Numbered from the stretch's first letter, positions 50,072 through 59,506 are shown. The stretch is 64,000 nt of DNA from DASYKT01 sp035995185 (GCA_035995185.1 DASYKT010000025.1:58576-122575); one strand, 5' to 3'. Notes: generated by a model from the sequence alone, not told the origin. Numbers and translations: made by a program.

Positions 50072-50776
50072 GTGAGTTCATCCACGGCCGAAACCGCCCC
50101 CAAACCAAAATTAACCAACGACGCGCCAAGCCCGGGCCTGATAAAATTTTGCAAATTCTGGCTGCGCCCGTTGTTTAAGATATTGTGGCGGTTGGAGTAT
50201 CACAATCTCGAGAATATCCCGCACGACCGTCCGGGCGGATTGGTCGTCGCTTCCAATCATCAAACCTATATCGACCCTTTCTGGATCGGCGTGCCGATCA
50301 ACCGGCCGCTGCGTTTCCTGGCGTGGGACAAAGCCTGCAAATGGTTTATCATCGGCCCGCTGATCAGAAAATTGGGCGCGTTTCCGGTTAATCTCGACAG
50401 GGGCGGCAAAGATTCTTACAAGACGGCGATCAGGGTTTTAAAGGAAGGCCACACGCTGGTTATTTTTCCCGAAGGCTCGCGCGAGACCGCTGAAGGCAAG
50501 TTGCTGCCCGTAAAACAAGGAACGGTGCGGATAGCGCTCGAAGCCGGTGTATCGATCCTGCCGGTCACGATCCGCGGCGGAAACCGCGTGTGGCCCCAAC
50601 AGCAAACTCTTCCCCGCTTTAGCAAGGTACACATCACCTATCACCCGCTGCTGGAAGTAAACCGCCCTGAGGGTATGGAATCCCGCGCCTATGCTGCCGT
50701 GTTGACTGAAGAATTAGGAAAGATTATCGACCCGGACCCGGATCCAGTTAGCAGTGCTACGGATGCTTCCGTCTAA
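50072..50776 (+). CDS. plsC: 1-acyl-sn-glycerol-3-phosphate acyltransferase (PlsC family)
   Basis: A 234-residue protein with the acyltransferase motifs: ASNHQTYIDPFWIG (NHxxxxD), GAFPVNLDRGGKDSY, VIFPEGSRETAEGKL (FPEGTRS-like) and VSILPVTIRG. It would acylate lysophosphatidic acid at the inner membrane. GTG 50072 is chosen since the longer frame (to 49853) is repeat DNA; no strong ribosome-binding site is visible, so the start is uncertain. Its 3' end overlaps the convergent kinase gene by 20 bp. Confidence 0.88.
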   Translation: MSSSTAETAPKPKLTNDAPSPGLIKFCKFWLRPLFKILWRLEYHNLENIPHDRPGGLVVASNHQTYIDPFWIGVPINRPLRFLAWDKACKWFIIGPLIRKLGAFPVNLDRGGKDSYKTAIRVLKEGHTLVIFPEGSRETAEGKLLPVKQGTVRIALEAGVSILPVTIRGGNRVWPQQQTLPRFSKVHITYHPLLEVNRPEGMESRAYAAVLTEELGKIIDPDPDPVSSATDASV

Positions 50777-52412
50777 AGACATAAGGCTTGCGCGGCGGCG
50801 GCAGATTCGCATCGCCCGGACGGAAAATGCGCACGTTGGGATTAGGCGGCGTATCATCCGGATCATTATCGTCCTCATCGAGTTCCGTCGTGCGATTCCT
50901 GGCATTGGCCTGTTTCATCTTCTTATTGACCATCGCCTTGACCGCTTTTTCAAATTCTTTCTGCTTGATGTTTACTTCCGCCTCTTCCGGATCGGCCCCG
51001 TTCTCATTAACGCCTTTTGCTTGCGAAGGCACTTCCGCCCTGGTCGCCGTCTTTTCGCCGGCCGGTTTACTTTCTTTGGGCTCCGAGGTCTTGGACGCAG
51101 ATTCTTTTGAGCTGCCGGCGCCTTCCGTCGCTTCCGCCGTCTGCTCGGCCGCGCCTTCCTGCGTGGAAGCCGGGACCGCGTTTTCGCTCGTTATGGTATT
51201 TACCGGCGCATTGCCCTGGCCGAAAAGTTCGGGTTTATAAACATAGAGTGCCGCACAACATACCCCGGCCAACAGTACCGCAATTGTCCCCGCGCCCATT
51301 CCCAACCAGGCGCGCGATCTTTTTCTTTCCGAAGCGAAAGGGACGCCGCCGGAAGATGAGCTGACTCGCGTTACTTCTGTCGCAGGGGTCGAAGATATTT
51401 CTATCGGCGGGATCCCACCGGATATAGCCGCTCGGTTTTGTTCCGTCGCCATCGCGTCGCCCGAAGCGGTAACGGTATTTTCACCGCCGATCACCTGGGT
51501 CTTCTGATCGAATATCCCTCCGCCTGATACCCCGCCAGCCGGAAAAGCGACTAAAGTTTCCTCTCCGGCAAAGGGAGAGATATCGTTCCTGGCATCGTTT
51601 AGCAGCACCCGCATCGCGGCCGCCGAAGACGGGCGATAATTCGCATTTAACGCCATCGCTTTCATAATGACGTCCGAGATCGCGGTTGAAATTTCCGGGC
51701 GCAGCGCATGCAGCGGGTTGAGCGGGTCCGGATTGCCGTTGAGCACGGCGGTGGCCCGCGTCAGCGCGTCTTCCGGCGGCGCCCCCGTCAGCAAGTGATA
51801 CATCGTCGCGGCCAGCGAATAGAAATCGCTGCGCGGATCGGTCCCGGTTCCCTGGATCTGTTCGAGCGGCGCATAGATCCGCGAAAATCCAAAAACGCTT
51901 TTGGTATTCGTCTGGTGATCGGAGTTGGCCGGGTTACCCTTGGCCAGCCCGAAATCGAGCAGCATGATCTGCCCGCGCGAAGTGAGTTTTAAATTTTGCG
52001 GTTTGATGTCGCGATGGACGATCGGCATTTCCTGGGTATGCAGGTAATCGAGCGCGTCGAGCAGTTGATCGGCCCAGGTCATCACTTCCGCTACCGAGAA
52101 CGCGGTGCCGCGGCTGATCATCAATTCCGAAAGATCTTCGCCCGGGATATATTCCATCACCAGGAATTGCCCGTTGCCGTCGTCAAAGTGGTCGCTGACC
52201 CGCACCAGCGCCGGGTGCCGCAGGCTGTTCAGCAGCCGGGCCTCTCGCTCAAAGGCCTTGCGCAGATTTTCGTCGGTAAAAAACGTTTCCTTGATCGCGA
52301 CCGTGCTGCCAAAACGCTGATCGGTAGCGACATAGACCGCGCCCATACCTCCGGCGCCGATCTGTTTATCGATCAAGTAGCGGTTCTGCAAAATTGTTCC
52401 GGTTTCGATCAT
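50757..52412 (-). CDS. Membrane Ser/Thr protein kinase
   Basis: A 551-residue Hanks-type kinase. The kinase domain covers residues 11-270: IGAGGMGAVYVATDQRFGSTVAIKE gives the glycine loop and Lys, IVHRDIKPQNLKL the catalytic Asp, LLDFGLAKG the DFG. A membrane segment near residues 370-395 (WLGMGAGTIAVLLAGVCCAALYVY) is followed by an extracytoplasmic Ala/Glu/Lys-rich region without PASTA repeats, ending in a Pro-rich motif. It resembles the kinase at 55773-57563 in the first 270 residues. No substrates are adjacent. Confidence 0.92.
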   Translation of the reverse strand: MIETGTILQNRYLIDKQIGAGGMGAVYVATDQRFGSTVAIKETFFTDENLRKAFEREARLLNSLRHPALVRVSDHFDDGNGQFLVMEYIPGEDLSELMISRGTAFSVAEVMTWADQLLDALDYLHTQEMPIVHRDIKPQNLKLTSRGQIMLLDFGLAKGNPANSDHQTNTKSVFGFSRIYAPLEQIQGTGTDPRSDFYSLAATMYHLLTGAPPEDALTRATAVLNGNPDPLNPLHALRPEISTAISDVIMKAMALNANYRPSSAAAMRVLLNDARNDISPFAGEETLVAFPAGGVSGGGIFDQKTQVIGGENTVTASGDAMATEQNRAAISGGIPPIEISSTPATEVTRVSSSSGGVPFASERKRSRAWLGMGAGTIAVLLAGVCCAALYVYKPELFGQGNAPVNTITSENAVPASTQEGAAEQTAEATEGAGSSKESASKTSEPKESKPAGEKTATRAEVPSQAKGVNENGADPEEAEVNIKQKEFEKAVKAMVNKKMKQANARNRTTELDEDDNDPDDTPPNPNVRIFRPGDANLPPPRKPYVFRRKHP

Positions 52413-52507
52413 TCGTTTTAAAAGCCTAACACTGTTTTTACGCTCATTCCATTATATTTGTTCAAACCCTGATAATAAAACCCCGCCGAAAGCAAAAACG
52501 CGACAGC

Positions 52508-52658
52508 TAAAACAGTCTATCGAGTCTCTAAAACAGTCTAGCGAGTCTATTGAGTCTATCGAGTTTATAGAGTCAAAGATAGCTCTGTACTCAATAGACC
52601 CGCTGGACTCTATAGACTCGCTGGACTCTATATTCAATAGACTGTTTTAAAGATTCGC
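52508..52658. repeat. Large word-repeat inverted element (GAGTCTAT words)
   Basis: AAAACAGTCTAT (52509-52520) is the exact reverse complement of ATAGACTGTTTT (52637-52648). Between them the words GAGTCTATCGAGT and CAGTCTAGCGAGTC on the left, and ACTCTATAGACTCGCTGGAC on the right, repeat several times and complement each other. It fills the gap between the kinase gene and the next gene (52412-52665). Confidence 0.85.
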
Positions 52659-52664
52659 TGGACT

Positions 52665-53150
52665 TTATTTATACACGCCTGCCCCGACCTTCGGCAGATT
52701 GTAAATATCCGCTAAAGTATTGAGTTCAAACCGCACATTGGCCCAGTTACCTTCGGTCGGCCCGCCGTAATGGTAATTATTCATATTACGGTTTATGTCG
52801 GTGGCGATATTCAGGCAGCGCCGGACTTCTTCCTTGTTCTCGACCCAGGCATCGCGGCGGTCAAATTCGCGGCTTAACTCGTCCGTGGCGGATTCCAGGT
52901 CTCTCGCCCTTTTCATCAGCCAGTCTTCGCGGCTGCTGCCGTTAAGCCTGCTATGATCGAGCGAAGCATCGAACCGCCTTACAAAATTATCAACCCGGTC
53001 TTCAACTCTATTGACGACTGTCTTTACCTGTCCTTTGGTCAATAAGCGGCCACGCGTTTCGCGCCTTTGTGCATTGCTAATATTGGACGTGCCCAGGATC
53101 ACTATCGTTGCAGCTAAAATTACGAATAAACTTAAAAAATTACGCCTCAT
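52665..53150 (-). CDS. Secreted helical protein of unknown function
   Basis: A 161-residue protein with a signal peptide (FLSLFVILAATIVILGTSNISNA) and a charged helical domain (VKTVVNRVEDRVDNFVRRFDASL, ESATDELSREFDRRDAWVENKEEV), ending with an NMNNYHYGGPTEGNWANVRFELNTLADIYNL segment that looks conserved. I do not recognise a family name. Its stop lies 7 bp from the end of the inverted word repeat. Confidence 0.75.
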   Translation of the reverse strand: MRRNFLSLFVILAATIVILGTSNISNAQRRETRGRLLTKGQVKTVVNRVEDRVDNFVRRFDASLDHSRLNGSSREDWLMKRARDLESATDELSREFDRRDAWVENKEEVRRCLNIATDINRNMNNYHYGGPTEGNWANVRFELNTLADIYNLPKVGAGVYK

Positions 53151-53233
53151 TACAATTTCCTCCGTTAGTATTTAGTCTTTCAAACACCAGCAGGGGCTGA
53201 CTCTTCAGTGTTCATAGATTTAGACGAACGGGG

Positions 53234-53262
53234 AATAAAAAAAGCCGAAGTTTTTTCGACTT
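53234..53262 (-). terminator. Probable terminator after the DNA glycosylase gene
   Basis: On the minus strand AGTCGAA (53261-53255) can pair with TTCGGCT (53249-53243) with one mismatch, followed by TTTTTTTATT. The stem is weak; an inverted repeat of the GTCACGG family lies between it and the gene stop. Confidence 0.45.
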
Positions 53263-53301
53263 TGTTCAGGTTAAATTCTTATGCAAAAAGGGTTTAATAT
53301 A

Positions 53302-53390
53302 AAGTCACAGTACGGCCACGAATGTCACTAATGGCACGAATAAGAATTTTTTAATTCGTGTTATTTGTGTAATTAGTGGCTAATAAAGCT
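53302..53390. repeat. GTCACGGACACGGCCACGAA family element (copy 1)
   Basis: GTCACAGTACGGCCACGAATG with GGCACGAAT on the left faces ATTCGTGTTATTTGTGTAATTAGTGGC on the right, separated by AAGAATTTTTTA. Near-identical right arms occur at 57689-57778 and 61599-61679. Its end overlaps the stop of the glycosylase gene. Confidence 0.85.
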
Positions 53391-54300
53391 ACAAACCAAA
53401 TATGTGTTCTTTGGTCATATCGCACCACATTACCAGGCCGCGCCATTTCCCAAAGCGCTTGTAATGTTTTTCGATGATCTTATCGGAGCATTTTTTGGCC
53501 TTGCGGTGGGTCAGGTAAAACTGCGAACGCAAAAATGAATCGAGCGCCAGCCCGTCGTAATGGCCGACAAGTTTTAGCAGATTATCAGCGGCATAATCGC
53601 CGACGCCCTTCACATTCTTCATTTCTTTTTTTAGTTCGGCGGCGGGCAGATCGGTGCCGAGCCAGCTTTCCGGATCGAGCGTTCCCTCATAAACTTTTTC
53701 CGCCAGCTCTTTCAAATACGCGGAGCGATAACCGGCTTTTATTTCCTTGTTATAAAAATCGACTGGTTTTTTGGCCATCGCTTCGGGCGTCGGGAACGCG
53801 TATTTAACAACGGTTTTATCAGCGGCGGTTTTCGCTCCTAATTTTTCCACCAGATTTTTCGTCATCAGCTTGGTCATCGACCAGTTGCAGTTGGTAGTGC
53901 AGATGGTTTTGACGAGGTCTTCAAAAACGGTCGGCGAGCGCATTATTCGTCCGGCCTTGCGCGCGGCGATCCACGCCAGTTCCTTATCGCTTTTCGCGAG
54001 GCTGTAAAATTCGCTCAGATCGTCATCCAGCCGCAGAATGTGCCGGGTGTCTTTAAGAATTTTTTCCCGCGCTTTTTTATCAGTCTTTCCGTGGATGTGA
54101 ATATTGATGTTTTCTTTGTCGTAGCTGAGAGAGGCGCTGACGGCAGAATTAGCGTCTGAGTTATCCGGCAGAAAAACGCGCTCGAGAACAAACTTCTCTT
54201 CGTCCAATTCGAACGGGCGCAGATTGCACCATCCGTGACTATACACGGTCTGTTTGAAACTAAAATTTTTTGGAAGCGGCAGAGATAGATTTTGGCTCAT
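53389..54300 (-). CDS. HhH-GPD DNA glycosylase (AlkA/OGG1-like)
   Basis: A 303-residue base-excision repair enzyme. An N-terminal TBP-like beta domain (residues 1-100) precedes a helical domain with the HhH motif VKGVGDYAADNLLKLVGHY and the catalytic Asp in GLALDSFLR. The position of the OGG1 catalytic Lys is Asp-Tyr here, so it is probably a monofunctional AlkA-type enzyme acting on alkylated bases, though family prediction alone does not fix the substrate. SPTVFEDLVKTICTTNCNW is the typical interdomain segment. It lies 17 bp downstream of a TPR gene. Confidence 0.88.
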   Translation of the reverse strand: MSQNLSLPLPKNFSFKQTVYSHGWCNLRPFELDEEKFVLERVFLPDNSDANSAVSASLSYDKENINIHIHGKTDKKAREKILKDTRHILRLDDDLSEFYSLAKSDKELAWIAARKAGRIMRSPTVFEDLVKTICTTNCNWSMTKLMTKNLVEKLGAKTAADKTVVKYAFPTPEAMAKKPVDFYNKEIKAGYRSAYLKELAEKVYEGTLDPESWLGTDLPAAELKKEMKNVKGVGDYAADNLLKLVGHYDGLALDSFLRSQFYLTHRKAKKCSDKIIEKHYKRFGKWRGLVMWCDMTKEHIFGL

Positions 54301-54317
54301 TTAAAAAATGCTGAGAT

Positions 54318-55733
54318 CTATTTGGGTTTATCGATGTTCGCCAAAAGCCTGTCCGCCAGGCCGGAGTTTAATAATTTTAACGCTTCGTACTGCTCCCTCG
54401 CAGACTTGCTGTCGCCCAGCTGCGCGTATATGTAACCCAAATTAAAACGGGCCTTGACGTAGCGCGGCAGTATCTCCAGCGCTTTAAGATAGGCGGTGAT
54501 CGCTTTATTGCGCTGTGCCGTCGCGTAATAAGCATTCCCGAGCAGATAATACCCGTCAGGATTTTCCGGATTTTGGCGCGTGTATTCGGTCAGCCCCAGC
54601 ACCGCTTTATCGAAATATAAAGTAGCTTCGTCGGTTTTTTTCAGCGCCTCTTTAGCGCGGCCCAGATAGAAAAATGTTTCGCCGTCGCCTGCCCTGAGCC
54701 GGAGCGCGTCGTTACAGGCCTGAACGGCTGAATCGTAAAGCTTCAGATCGTTATAGGCGCGGCACATGTTCGTAAAACCTGTGCTTTCCTCCGGTTTGAG
54801 CTTGGTAGCTTGCCGGGCCGCCTCGACCGCTTCTTTCGGCTGGTCGGACAAGCTGCTGATCCAGCTCAGATGCAAAAAGCCCTGGTGGTCGGTCGGGTCC
54901 TGCCTGACGTGTTTTTTCATTATCGCGACGGCGTCGTTTTCACGATTGAGGATGCGGTAGATCCGGTAAAGCTCGTAATAGGCTTCCTTAAGAGAGGGTT
55001 TTAATTCTATCGCCTTCTCATAAGGATCGATCGCCTCGGTATATTTCTTCTGGTTAAAGAACGCATTTCCCGACTGGTAATATGATTCGGCCTTGAACTG
55101 GGTTTCACCCTGCAATGCCTGCATCGCCGCCGCCTGTTGAGCGGTGCTGTCCTGCATAACGCCCTGGCAGACAGAGATGAAATACTGAATATCTTTGTTT
55201 TGATATTTCAACTCGACCGCTTTTTGAAAATACGGCAGCGCCTGCTGATATTTTTGCTGATCGAAAAATGTTCTGGCCAGAACGAAGTTCGCTTCCCCGT
55301 TGCTCTTGGGTGAGGCGGTAAATTCGAGCAGGTCTTTTTCCGCATCGGCGTAATGTTTCAAAAAATAATTAACTTCGCCGCGCGGCTCAAAAACTTCCGT
55401 CTTGTCGTGGCCGAGTTCGAGGGCTTTATTTAAAGACGCCAGTGCGGGTTCAAATTGATTCAGGCGGAATTGCGACCAGCCCCTGATGTAATACGCGTAA
55501 GCAAACTGGGGTTCGGCCTTGATGGCCTTGTCGCTGTTTTCCAGCGCCTTTTTAAAATTGCCGTTAAAAAATTCCGTGCGGGCCGTCTGTGAAAGTTTTT
55601 CCGCCCGCTTATTCGGCTGCACCTGCGCCAGGGCCGTTTGCAGGAATAACAAAAAAACCAGGTTCACTAATAAAAACGAGCCCATGGGAAGGGCTGAGTT
55701 TTTGACAGAAAGATATTTCGTAAGGATTTTCAT
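54318..55733 (-). CDS. TPR protein, membrane-anchored or exported
   Basis: A 471-residue protein with an N-terminal hydrophobic segment (MGSFLLVNLVFLLFLQTALAQ) that reads as a signal peptide or anchor, followed by about eleven TPR units (for example NSDKAIKAEPQFAYAYYIRGWSQF, NPENPDGYYLLGNAYYATAQRNKAI, PRYVKARFNLGYIYAQLGDSKSA). TPR arrays mediate protein contacts; no other domain is present. It lies 39 bp downstream of a Ser/Thr kinase gene on the same strand and 17 bp before the glycosylase gene. Confidence 0.88.
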   Translation of the reverse strand: MKILTKYLSVKNSALPMGSFLLVNLVFLLFLQTALAQVQPNKRAEKLSQTARTEFFNGNFKKALENSDKAIKAEPQFAYAYYIRGWSQFRLNQFEPALASLNKALELGHDKTEVFEPRGEVNYFLKHYADAEKDLLEFTASPKSNGEANFVLARTFFDQQKYQQALPYFQKAVELKYQNKDIQYFISVCQGVMQDSTAQQAAAMQALQGETQFKAESYYQSGNAFFNQKKYTEAIDPYEKAIELKPSLKEAYYELYRIYRILNRENDAVAIMKKHVRQDPTDHQGFLHLSWISSLSDQPKEAVEAARQATKLKPEESTGFTNMCRAYNDLKLYDSAVQACNDALRLRAGDGETFFYLGRAKEALKKTDEATLYFDKAVLGLTEYTRQNPENPDGYYLLGNAYYATAQRNKAITAYLKALEILPRYVKARFNLGYIYAQLGDSKSAREQYEALKLLNSGLADRLLANIDKPK

Positions 55734-55772
55734 ATCAACAAATAAATTCTTTACTGCCCGCGCGCTGCTTAC

Positions 55773-57563
55773 TTACTGCAGGATATCGATCCTGCTTTCC
55801 GGTTTCTTGGTTTTGGCAGATTTTGATTTGTCGGCCTTTTGCGGGTTTGACGCGGCTTTCGGTTTCTTTTCAGCCGTGTTGGCGCGAACCTCGATAGGCT
55901 GCTCTTCGCTTCCCTCGATCACTCCCAGATCGGTTTGGGATTTTTCTCCCGTTTCGGCGCCCGGCTGACCAGGTTGCGACGCGGTGTCAACGGCCGTATT
56001 TTCCGTGGCAGTCGAACTCTGAGTTTCCCCTGCAGGTTCAGCAGGCGCCTGTTCCTGGGCCGCGGTCTGTTTGCTTCCTGCTTCCAGTCCGGGAATGCTT
56101 ATCATTTTAGTGGTAACGGCATACCAGGCCGCACCGCCGGCCACGGCCACCAGCAAGCACAACACTGCCGCGATTCCAACCAATTTTATTCCCCAGCCGG
56201 AAGAGGCTTTTTTTACTTTTGCCCCGGGGTCAAGCGGCTTGCTGACAGGCCTGATCGGCGTGGGCCTTTCCGTCATCCGCTCGCGTTCTAACGCGGTTTC
56301 TCCTTCAGGCTCTTCCTCTATCTCCGGTTCCATGTTGAAAGACCCGAACGATGACCCGCCATTGCCGGCATCAAATCCAAGCATCGGCATGGTCGCGTCC
56401 AGATCGAACCCGTGTGATTTAAAAGCATCCTCGTCGATCGTAGTGCGCCGTATCTCGTCTTGTGTGAAGCCCTGGGTTTCACCTTGCATCCACTGCTCTG
56501 CCGGGATCGTAGCGGAAAATTCCGGGGGCAGCGCTCCGGCGGTCAGCGTCTCCGGCGGCTCTTGCACTTCCACCCGAGTTGCTTCCGAGTCGCCGTTGCC
56601 GGACGCATAGGATATCGGATGATCGTTAAACCCGGCTGCCGGAGCCTCGCGTTTAACTTCGGGTACTACCGTCTGCTCGCCGTCAAAAGATTCCGAGGTA
56701 ACGACCTCCGGATTCTGCAGCTGCGCATAAGCTTCGCGCAAAGCTCGCTGCATCTCGCGCGCGTCGGGATAACGCTGTTCCGAATTAAGCGCTATTCCAC
56801 GCAGGATGACCGCGGATATTTCCGCCGATATTTCAGGCACCAGTTCGCGCGGTGAAGGAATAGGATCGCCGTTACCGCCGATCACGCTTTCCGCGCGCGT
56901 CAAAGCATCCATCGGGATCGTGCCCGTCATCAGCTGGTAAAGCGTCGCGGACAAAGAATAGATATCGCTGCGGGGATTTGTGCCTGCGCCGCGGATCTGT
57001 TCGATCGGCGCATAGTTGGGTGTGTAACCCACCAGGCTTCCGCCCGAGGAAGAAACCTGCGCTTTTTTTGCGACCGAATTTTTCGCCAACCCGAAATCCA
57101 GCAGGATCACATGGTTATCATTTGTCAGCTTGAGATTTTGCGGTTTGATATCGCGGTGGACGATCGGCGGCTCGTGCGTATGCAGGTAGCTGAGCGCATC
57201 CAGCAATTCATCGGCCCAATACAGGACCCATTGCAGCGGAAACGGTTTTTTCGCGGCTTCCAGTCGTTTGGAAAGATCGTCGCCGGAGATGTATTCCATC
57301 ACCAGGTACTGCTCTTCCCTTTCGCTAAAGTGGTCGCTGACCTTGGGCAGCACCGAATGGCGCAGACGCGCTAAAATGCGGGCTTCGCGTTCGAAGGCGT
57401 CCCACATCATGGCATCGTCGCGAAACACGGTGCGTTTGAGCGCGATCGGATTTCCCAGCCGCTGGTCTACCGCCAGGTAAACTTCGCCCATGCCGCCCTT
57501 ACCGATATGGTGAATTATCAGATAGCGGTTTTGTAGTAATGAATTTGCTGCAAGAGGTTTCAT
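55773..57563 (-). CDS. Membrane Ser/Thr protein kinase
   Basis: A 596-residue Hanks-type kinase: IGKGGMGEVYLAVDQRLGNPIALKR (glycine loop and Lys), IVHRDIKPQNLKLTNDNH (catalytic Asp), LLDFGLAKN (DFG), with the kinase domain over residues 15-275. A juxtamembrane region of about 170 acidic residues precedes one membrane segment (KLVGIAAVLCLLVAVAGGAAWY, near residue 465-490), and the outside tail is Ala/Glu/Lys-rich. No PASTA repeats. It is likely the first gene of a unit with the TPR and glycosylase genes. Confidence 0.92.
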   Translation of the reverse strand: MKPLAANSLLQNRYLIIHHIGKGGMGEVYLAVDQRLGNPIALKRTVFRDDAMMWDAFEREARILARLRHSVLPKVSDHFSEREEQYLVMEYISGDDLSKRLEAAKKPFPLQWVLYWADELLDALSYLHTHEPPIVHRDIKPQNLKLTNDNHVILLDFGLAKNSVAKKAQVSSSGGSLVGYTPNYAPIEQIRGAGTNPRSDIYSLSATLYQLMTGTIPMDALTRAESVIGGNGDPIPSPRELVPEISAEISAVILRGIALNSEQRYPDAREMQRALREAYAQLQNPEVVTSESFDGEQTVVPEVKREAPAAGFNDHPISYASGNGDSEATRVEVQEPPETLTAGALPPEFSATIPAEQWMQGETQGFTQDEIRRTTIDEDAFKSHGFDLDATMPMLGFDAGNGGSSFGSFNMEPEIEEEPEGETALERERMTERPTPIRPVSKPLDPGAKVKKASSGWGIKLVGIAAVLCLLVAVAGGAAWYAVTTKMISIPGLEAGSKQTAAQEQAPAEPAGETQSSTATENTAVDTASQPGQPGAETGEKSQTDLGVIEGSEEQPIEVRANTAEKKPKAASNPQKADKSKSAKTKKPESRIDILQ

Positions 57564-57688
57564 TTACTGCTTTTGCTTCTCAAACCAGGAAGAAGACACC
57601 AATACACATGTGTCTAACAAATTTTATCATAATTTAATGAGTAGATGCACCTACTATTAACTATTCATTGTGAACAACTTTGCCTGTG

Positions 57689-57778
57689 AAGTCACGGACA
57701 CGGCCACGAAGGTCACAAATAACACGAATAAAGAATTTTTTAATTCGTGTTATTTGTGTAATTCGTGGCTAATAAAGT
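57689..57778. repeat. GTCACGGACACGGCCACGAA family element (copy 2)
   Basis: GTCACGGACACGGCCACGAA then GGTCACAAATAACACGAAT faces ATTCGTGTTATTTGTGTAATTCGTGGC. The right arm is nearly identical to copy 1. It abuts the stop of the gene at 57779. The remaining part of the gap (57564-57688) is AT-rich, without a gene. Confidence 0.85.
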
Positions 57779-58318
57779 TCAGTATAGTCTTTCCAGCATT
57801 GACGGTTTGCCGGGATGCTGCCAGCATCTCATTCCCGTTGCTCTTACCCGGCGGGAACAAGGCGTGCCTTTTTGGGTGCGTGCGCCGCAGATATGAACGG
57901 CGGCGGGCATCTGCTGCGGGGCCAAATTAGCGGTCATTTGCTTTGGTGTATTCGAATTTGCTGCGGGAGTCTGAACAACAGGGGAATTGCCCGGTTCCGT
58001 ATTGGCGGCGAAAACCTGCTTTATCGCGGCGGGGGCTGGTTTTTCCCCTTTTTCCCCTTTTTCTACTGCCAGGGCGGCCTGTGTTGTCATGACAGGGTTG
58101 GGTTTTTCGTACTTTTGGCCCATCTGGCTAAAAAAGATCCCGCCGAAGAACAAAACAATTCCGGCCAGCGCCGGCGGAAAGATGCGGTTCATCCGGTAGA
58201 CCGGCTCGCAGTTTTCACAAAATCGCCGGCTGGACCAAAAATGCCAGTTCTCACGGTCGATCCTTTCGCCGCATTCAGCGCAAAAATTTGGTTTGTAAAG
58301 AAACGTGGGAGTTTCCAT
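57779..58318 (-). CDS. Membrane protein with a Cys motif at each end
   Basis: A 179-residue protein. The N-terminus has FCAECGERIDRENWHFWSSRRFCENC (CxxC...CxxC zinc ribbon); a membrane segment follows (PPALAGIVLFFGGIFF), then an Ala/Pro/Asn-rich linker of about 70 residues, and a C-terminal CGARTQKGTPCSRRVRATGMRCWQH module (C-x9-C-x9-C-x-x-H) similar to small zinc modules found in other proteins. The two metal sites would lie on opposite sides of the membrane. No function is known. Confidence 0.65.
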   Translation of the reverse strand: METPTFLYKPNFCAECGERIDRENWHFWSSRRFCENCEPVYRMNRIFPPALAGIVLFFGGIFFSQMGQKYEKPNPVMTTQAALAVEKGEKGEKPAPAAIKQVFAANTEPGNSPVVQTPAANSNTPKQMTANLAPQQMPAAVHICGARTQKGTPCSRRVRATGMRCWQHPGKPSMLERLY

Positions 58319-58633
58319 CTTTTTAGCCGATCCGTAACGTTTACTGAAATAAACGCATAATCAGGCAAAGCAAAAACTTAATTACTTTAACGTCATTATA
58401 GAAGAGAATTCCACGGTTGTTAAGACATTTCATAAAAATTAAGAAGACTCCGTGTCCTCTCGTCCCCGGAAGTCCCGGGAAAAGACCGGCGAAAGGCCGG
58501 GATTTCCTGCGCTGTTTTTCCGGCCGGACCCGAAGTTCTATTTGCTGCAAATGGCTTTAAAAAGTCGCTTGGCTTAAGGAAATTTGTGTCCCGCCGGCGG
58601 CTGCATGAGTTCAAAAAACGAAAAGAGATCGAT
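58319..58633. other. Divergent intergenic region with GC hairpins
   Basis: This 315-bp gap between divergent genes contains CCCCGGAAGTCCCGGG and CCGGCGAAAGGCCGG at about 58465-58500 and CCGGCCGGACC near 58531, forming short hairpins. A GTG in frame with the next gene (58586) is not preceded by a clear ribosome-binding site. No gene is seen. Confidence 0.4.
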
Positions 58634-59506
58634 ATGAGAGAACTTTTATGGTGCGGGCTATTTACGCTTTTGGTTCTGGGAATATTTTTTGGATTTGTCT
58701 TTAGGGGCTGGCCTACCGAACCCGATAGCTGCATTCCGAAAGAAGACCTTAAAAAACAGGTGTCCGTCAAAAACAGCTGTTACTGCGAGCCGTTCAATGT
58801 GCAGGAAGTGGTGAAAAATGAAGGCGGCGTGCGGCAGCCCTTTAACACCTTTTCAAATTTCTACGTCCTGGGCACGGGTTCGGTGCTGACCTTTCTGCTT
58901 TGGAGACAACGCCGGAAACGCGAAGATTCCAATGACCCGGAGGTCAGACACCCGACCAAGGATAAAAATCGCTTCCGGATCGGGAATTTTTATCCGATCA
59001 CTTACTGCCTGGTGCTTATCTTTCTGGGATTGGGAAGCATGTTCTTTCATGCTTCCATTACCCACTTTGGCGGGACGTTCGACAATATGTCGATGTATCC
59101 GCTGACTAACTTTCTGATCTTTTACACCATCGTCAGGCTGACCGGCAAAGATATGATCTTTTACATCGGTTTTCCCGTGGCGACGCTGCTGTGCCTCATT
59201 CCGGCGGTCTTGGCCGCGCATCTTTCGAGCCTGATCATTCTTTTATTCTCGGTCACGACCTACGCCGTGCTGGAGCTGCTGGTCACGGTCTATAAGCCCG
59301 AGGTAAGGATCGAGAAAAGATTTATGTGGCTCTGGTTCGCGGCGATCGGCTCGTTCGCGGTGGCGGTTCTTTTCTGGGCGTTTTCCGATACCGGAGGCGC
59401 GCTCTGCGTTCCCGCTCATAACTTTCAGTATCACGGGGTCTGGCATTGGTTCAGCGGAGCGATGGCGATGCTTTTATATTTCTACTGGAAAAAAGCCCGG
59501 GTTTAA
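58634..59506 (+). CDS. Alkaline ceramidase-like membrane hydrolase (first of tandem pair)
   Basis: A 290-residue protein with about seven membrane segments and the layout of the alkaline ceramidase/CREST superfamily: CYCEPF early, then GVRQPFNTFSNFYVL (PxNTxSN), GLGSMFFHASITHFGGTFDNMSM (the Ser-x3-His and Asp of the metal site) and near the C-terminus QYHGVWHWFSG (HxxWH, two more metal ligands). These residues form the zinc hydrolase site in eukaryotic enzymes acting on ceramides. The real substrate is unknown. ATG 58634 follows AAAGAGATCGAT. A paralogue follows 108 bp downstream. Confidence 0.8.
   Translation: MRELLWCGLFTLLVLGIFFGFVFRGWPTEPDSCIPKEDLKKQVSVKNSCYCEPFNVQEVVKNEGGVRQPFNTFSNFYVLGTGSVLTFLLWRQRRKREDSNDPEVRHPTKDKNRFRIGNFYPITYCLVLIFLGLGSMFFHASITHFGGTFDNMSMYPLTNFLIFYTIVRLTGKDMIFYIGFPVATLLCLIPAVLAAHLSSLIILLFSVTTYAVLELLVTVYKPEVRIEKRFMWLWFAAIGSFAVAVLFWAFSDTGGALCVPAHNFQYHGVWHWFSGAMAMLLYFYWKKARV

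Noticed and set aside
49852..50154. N-terminal extension of the zinc-ribbon gene
   Set aside because: It crosses the same inverted element; the family begins at MFCPNCG.
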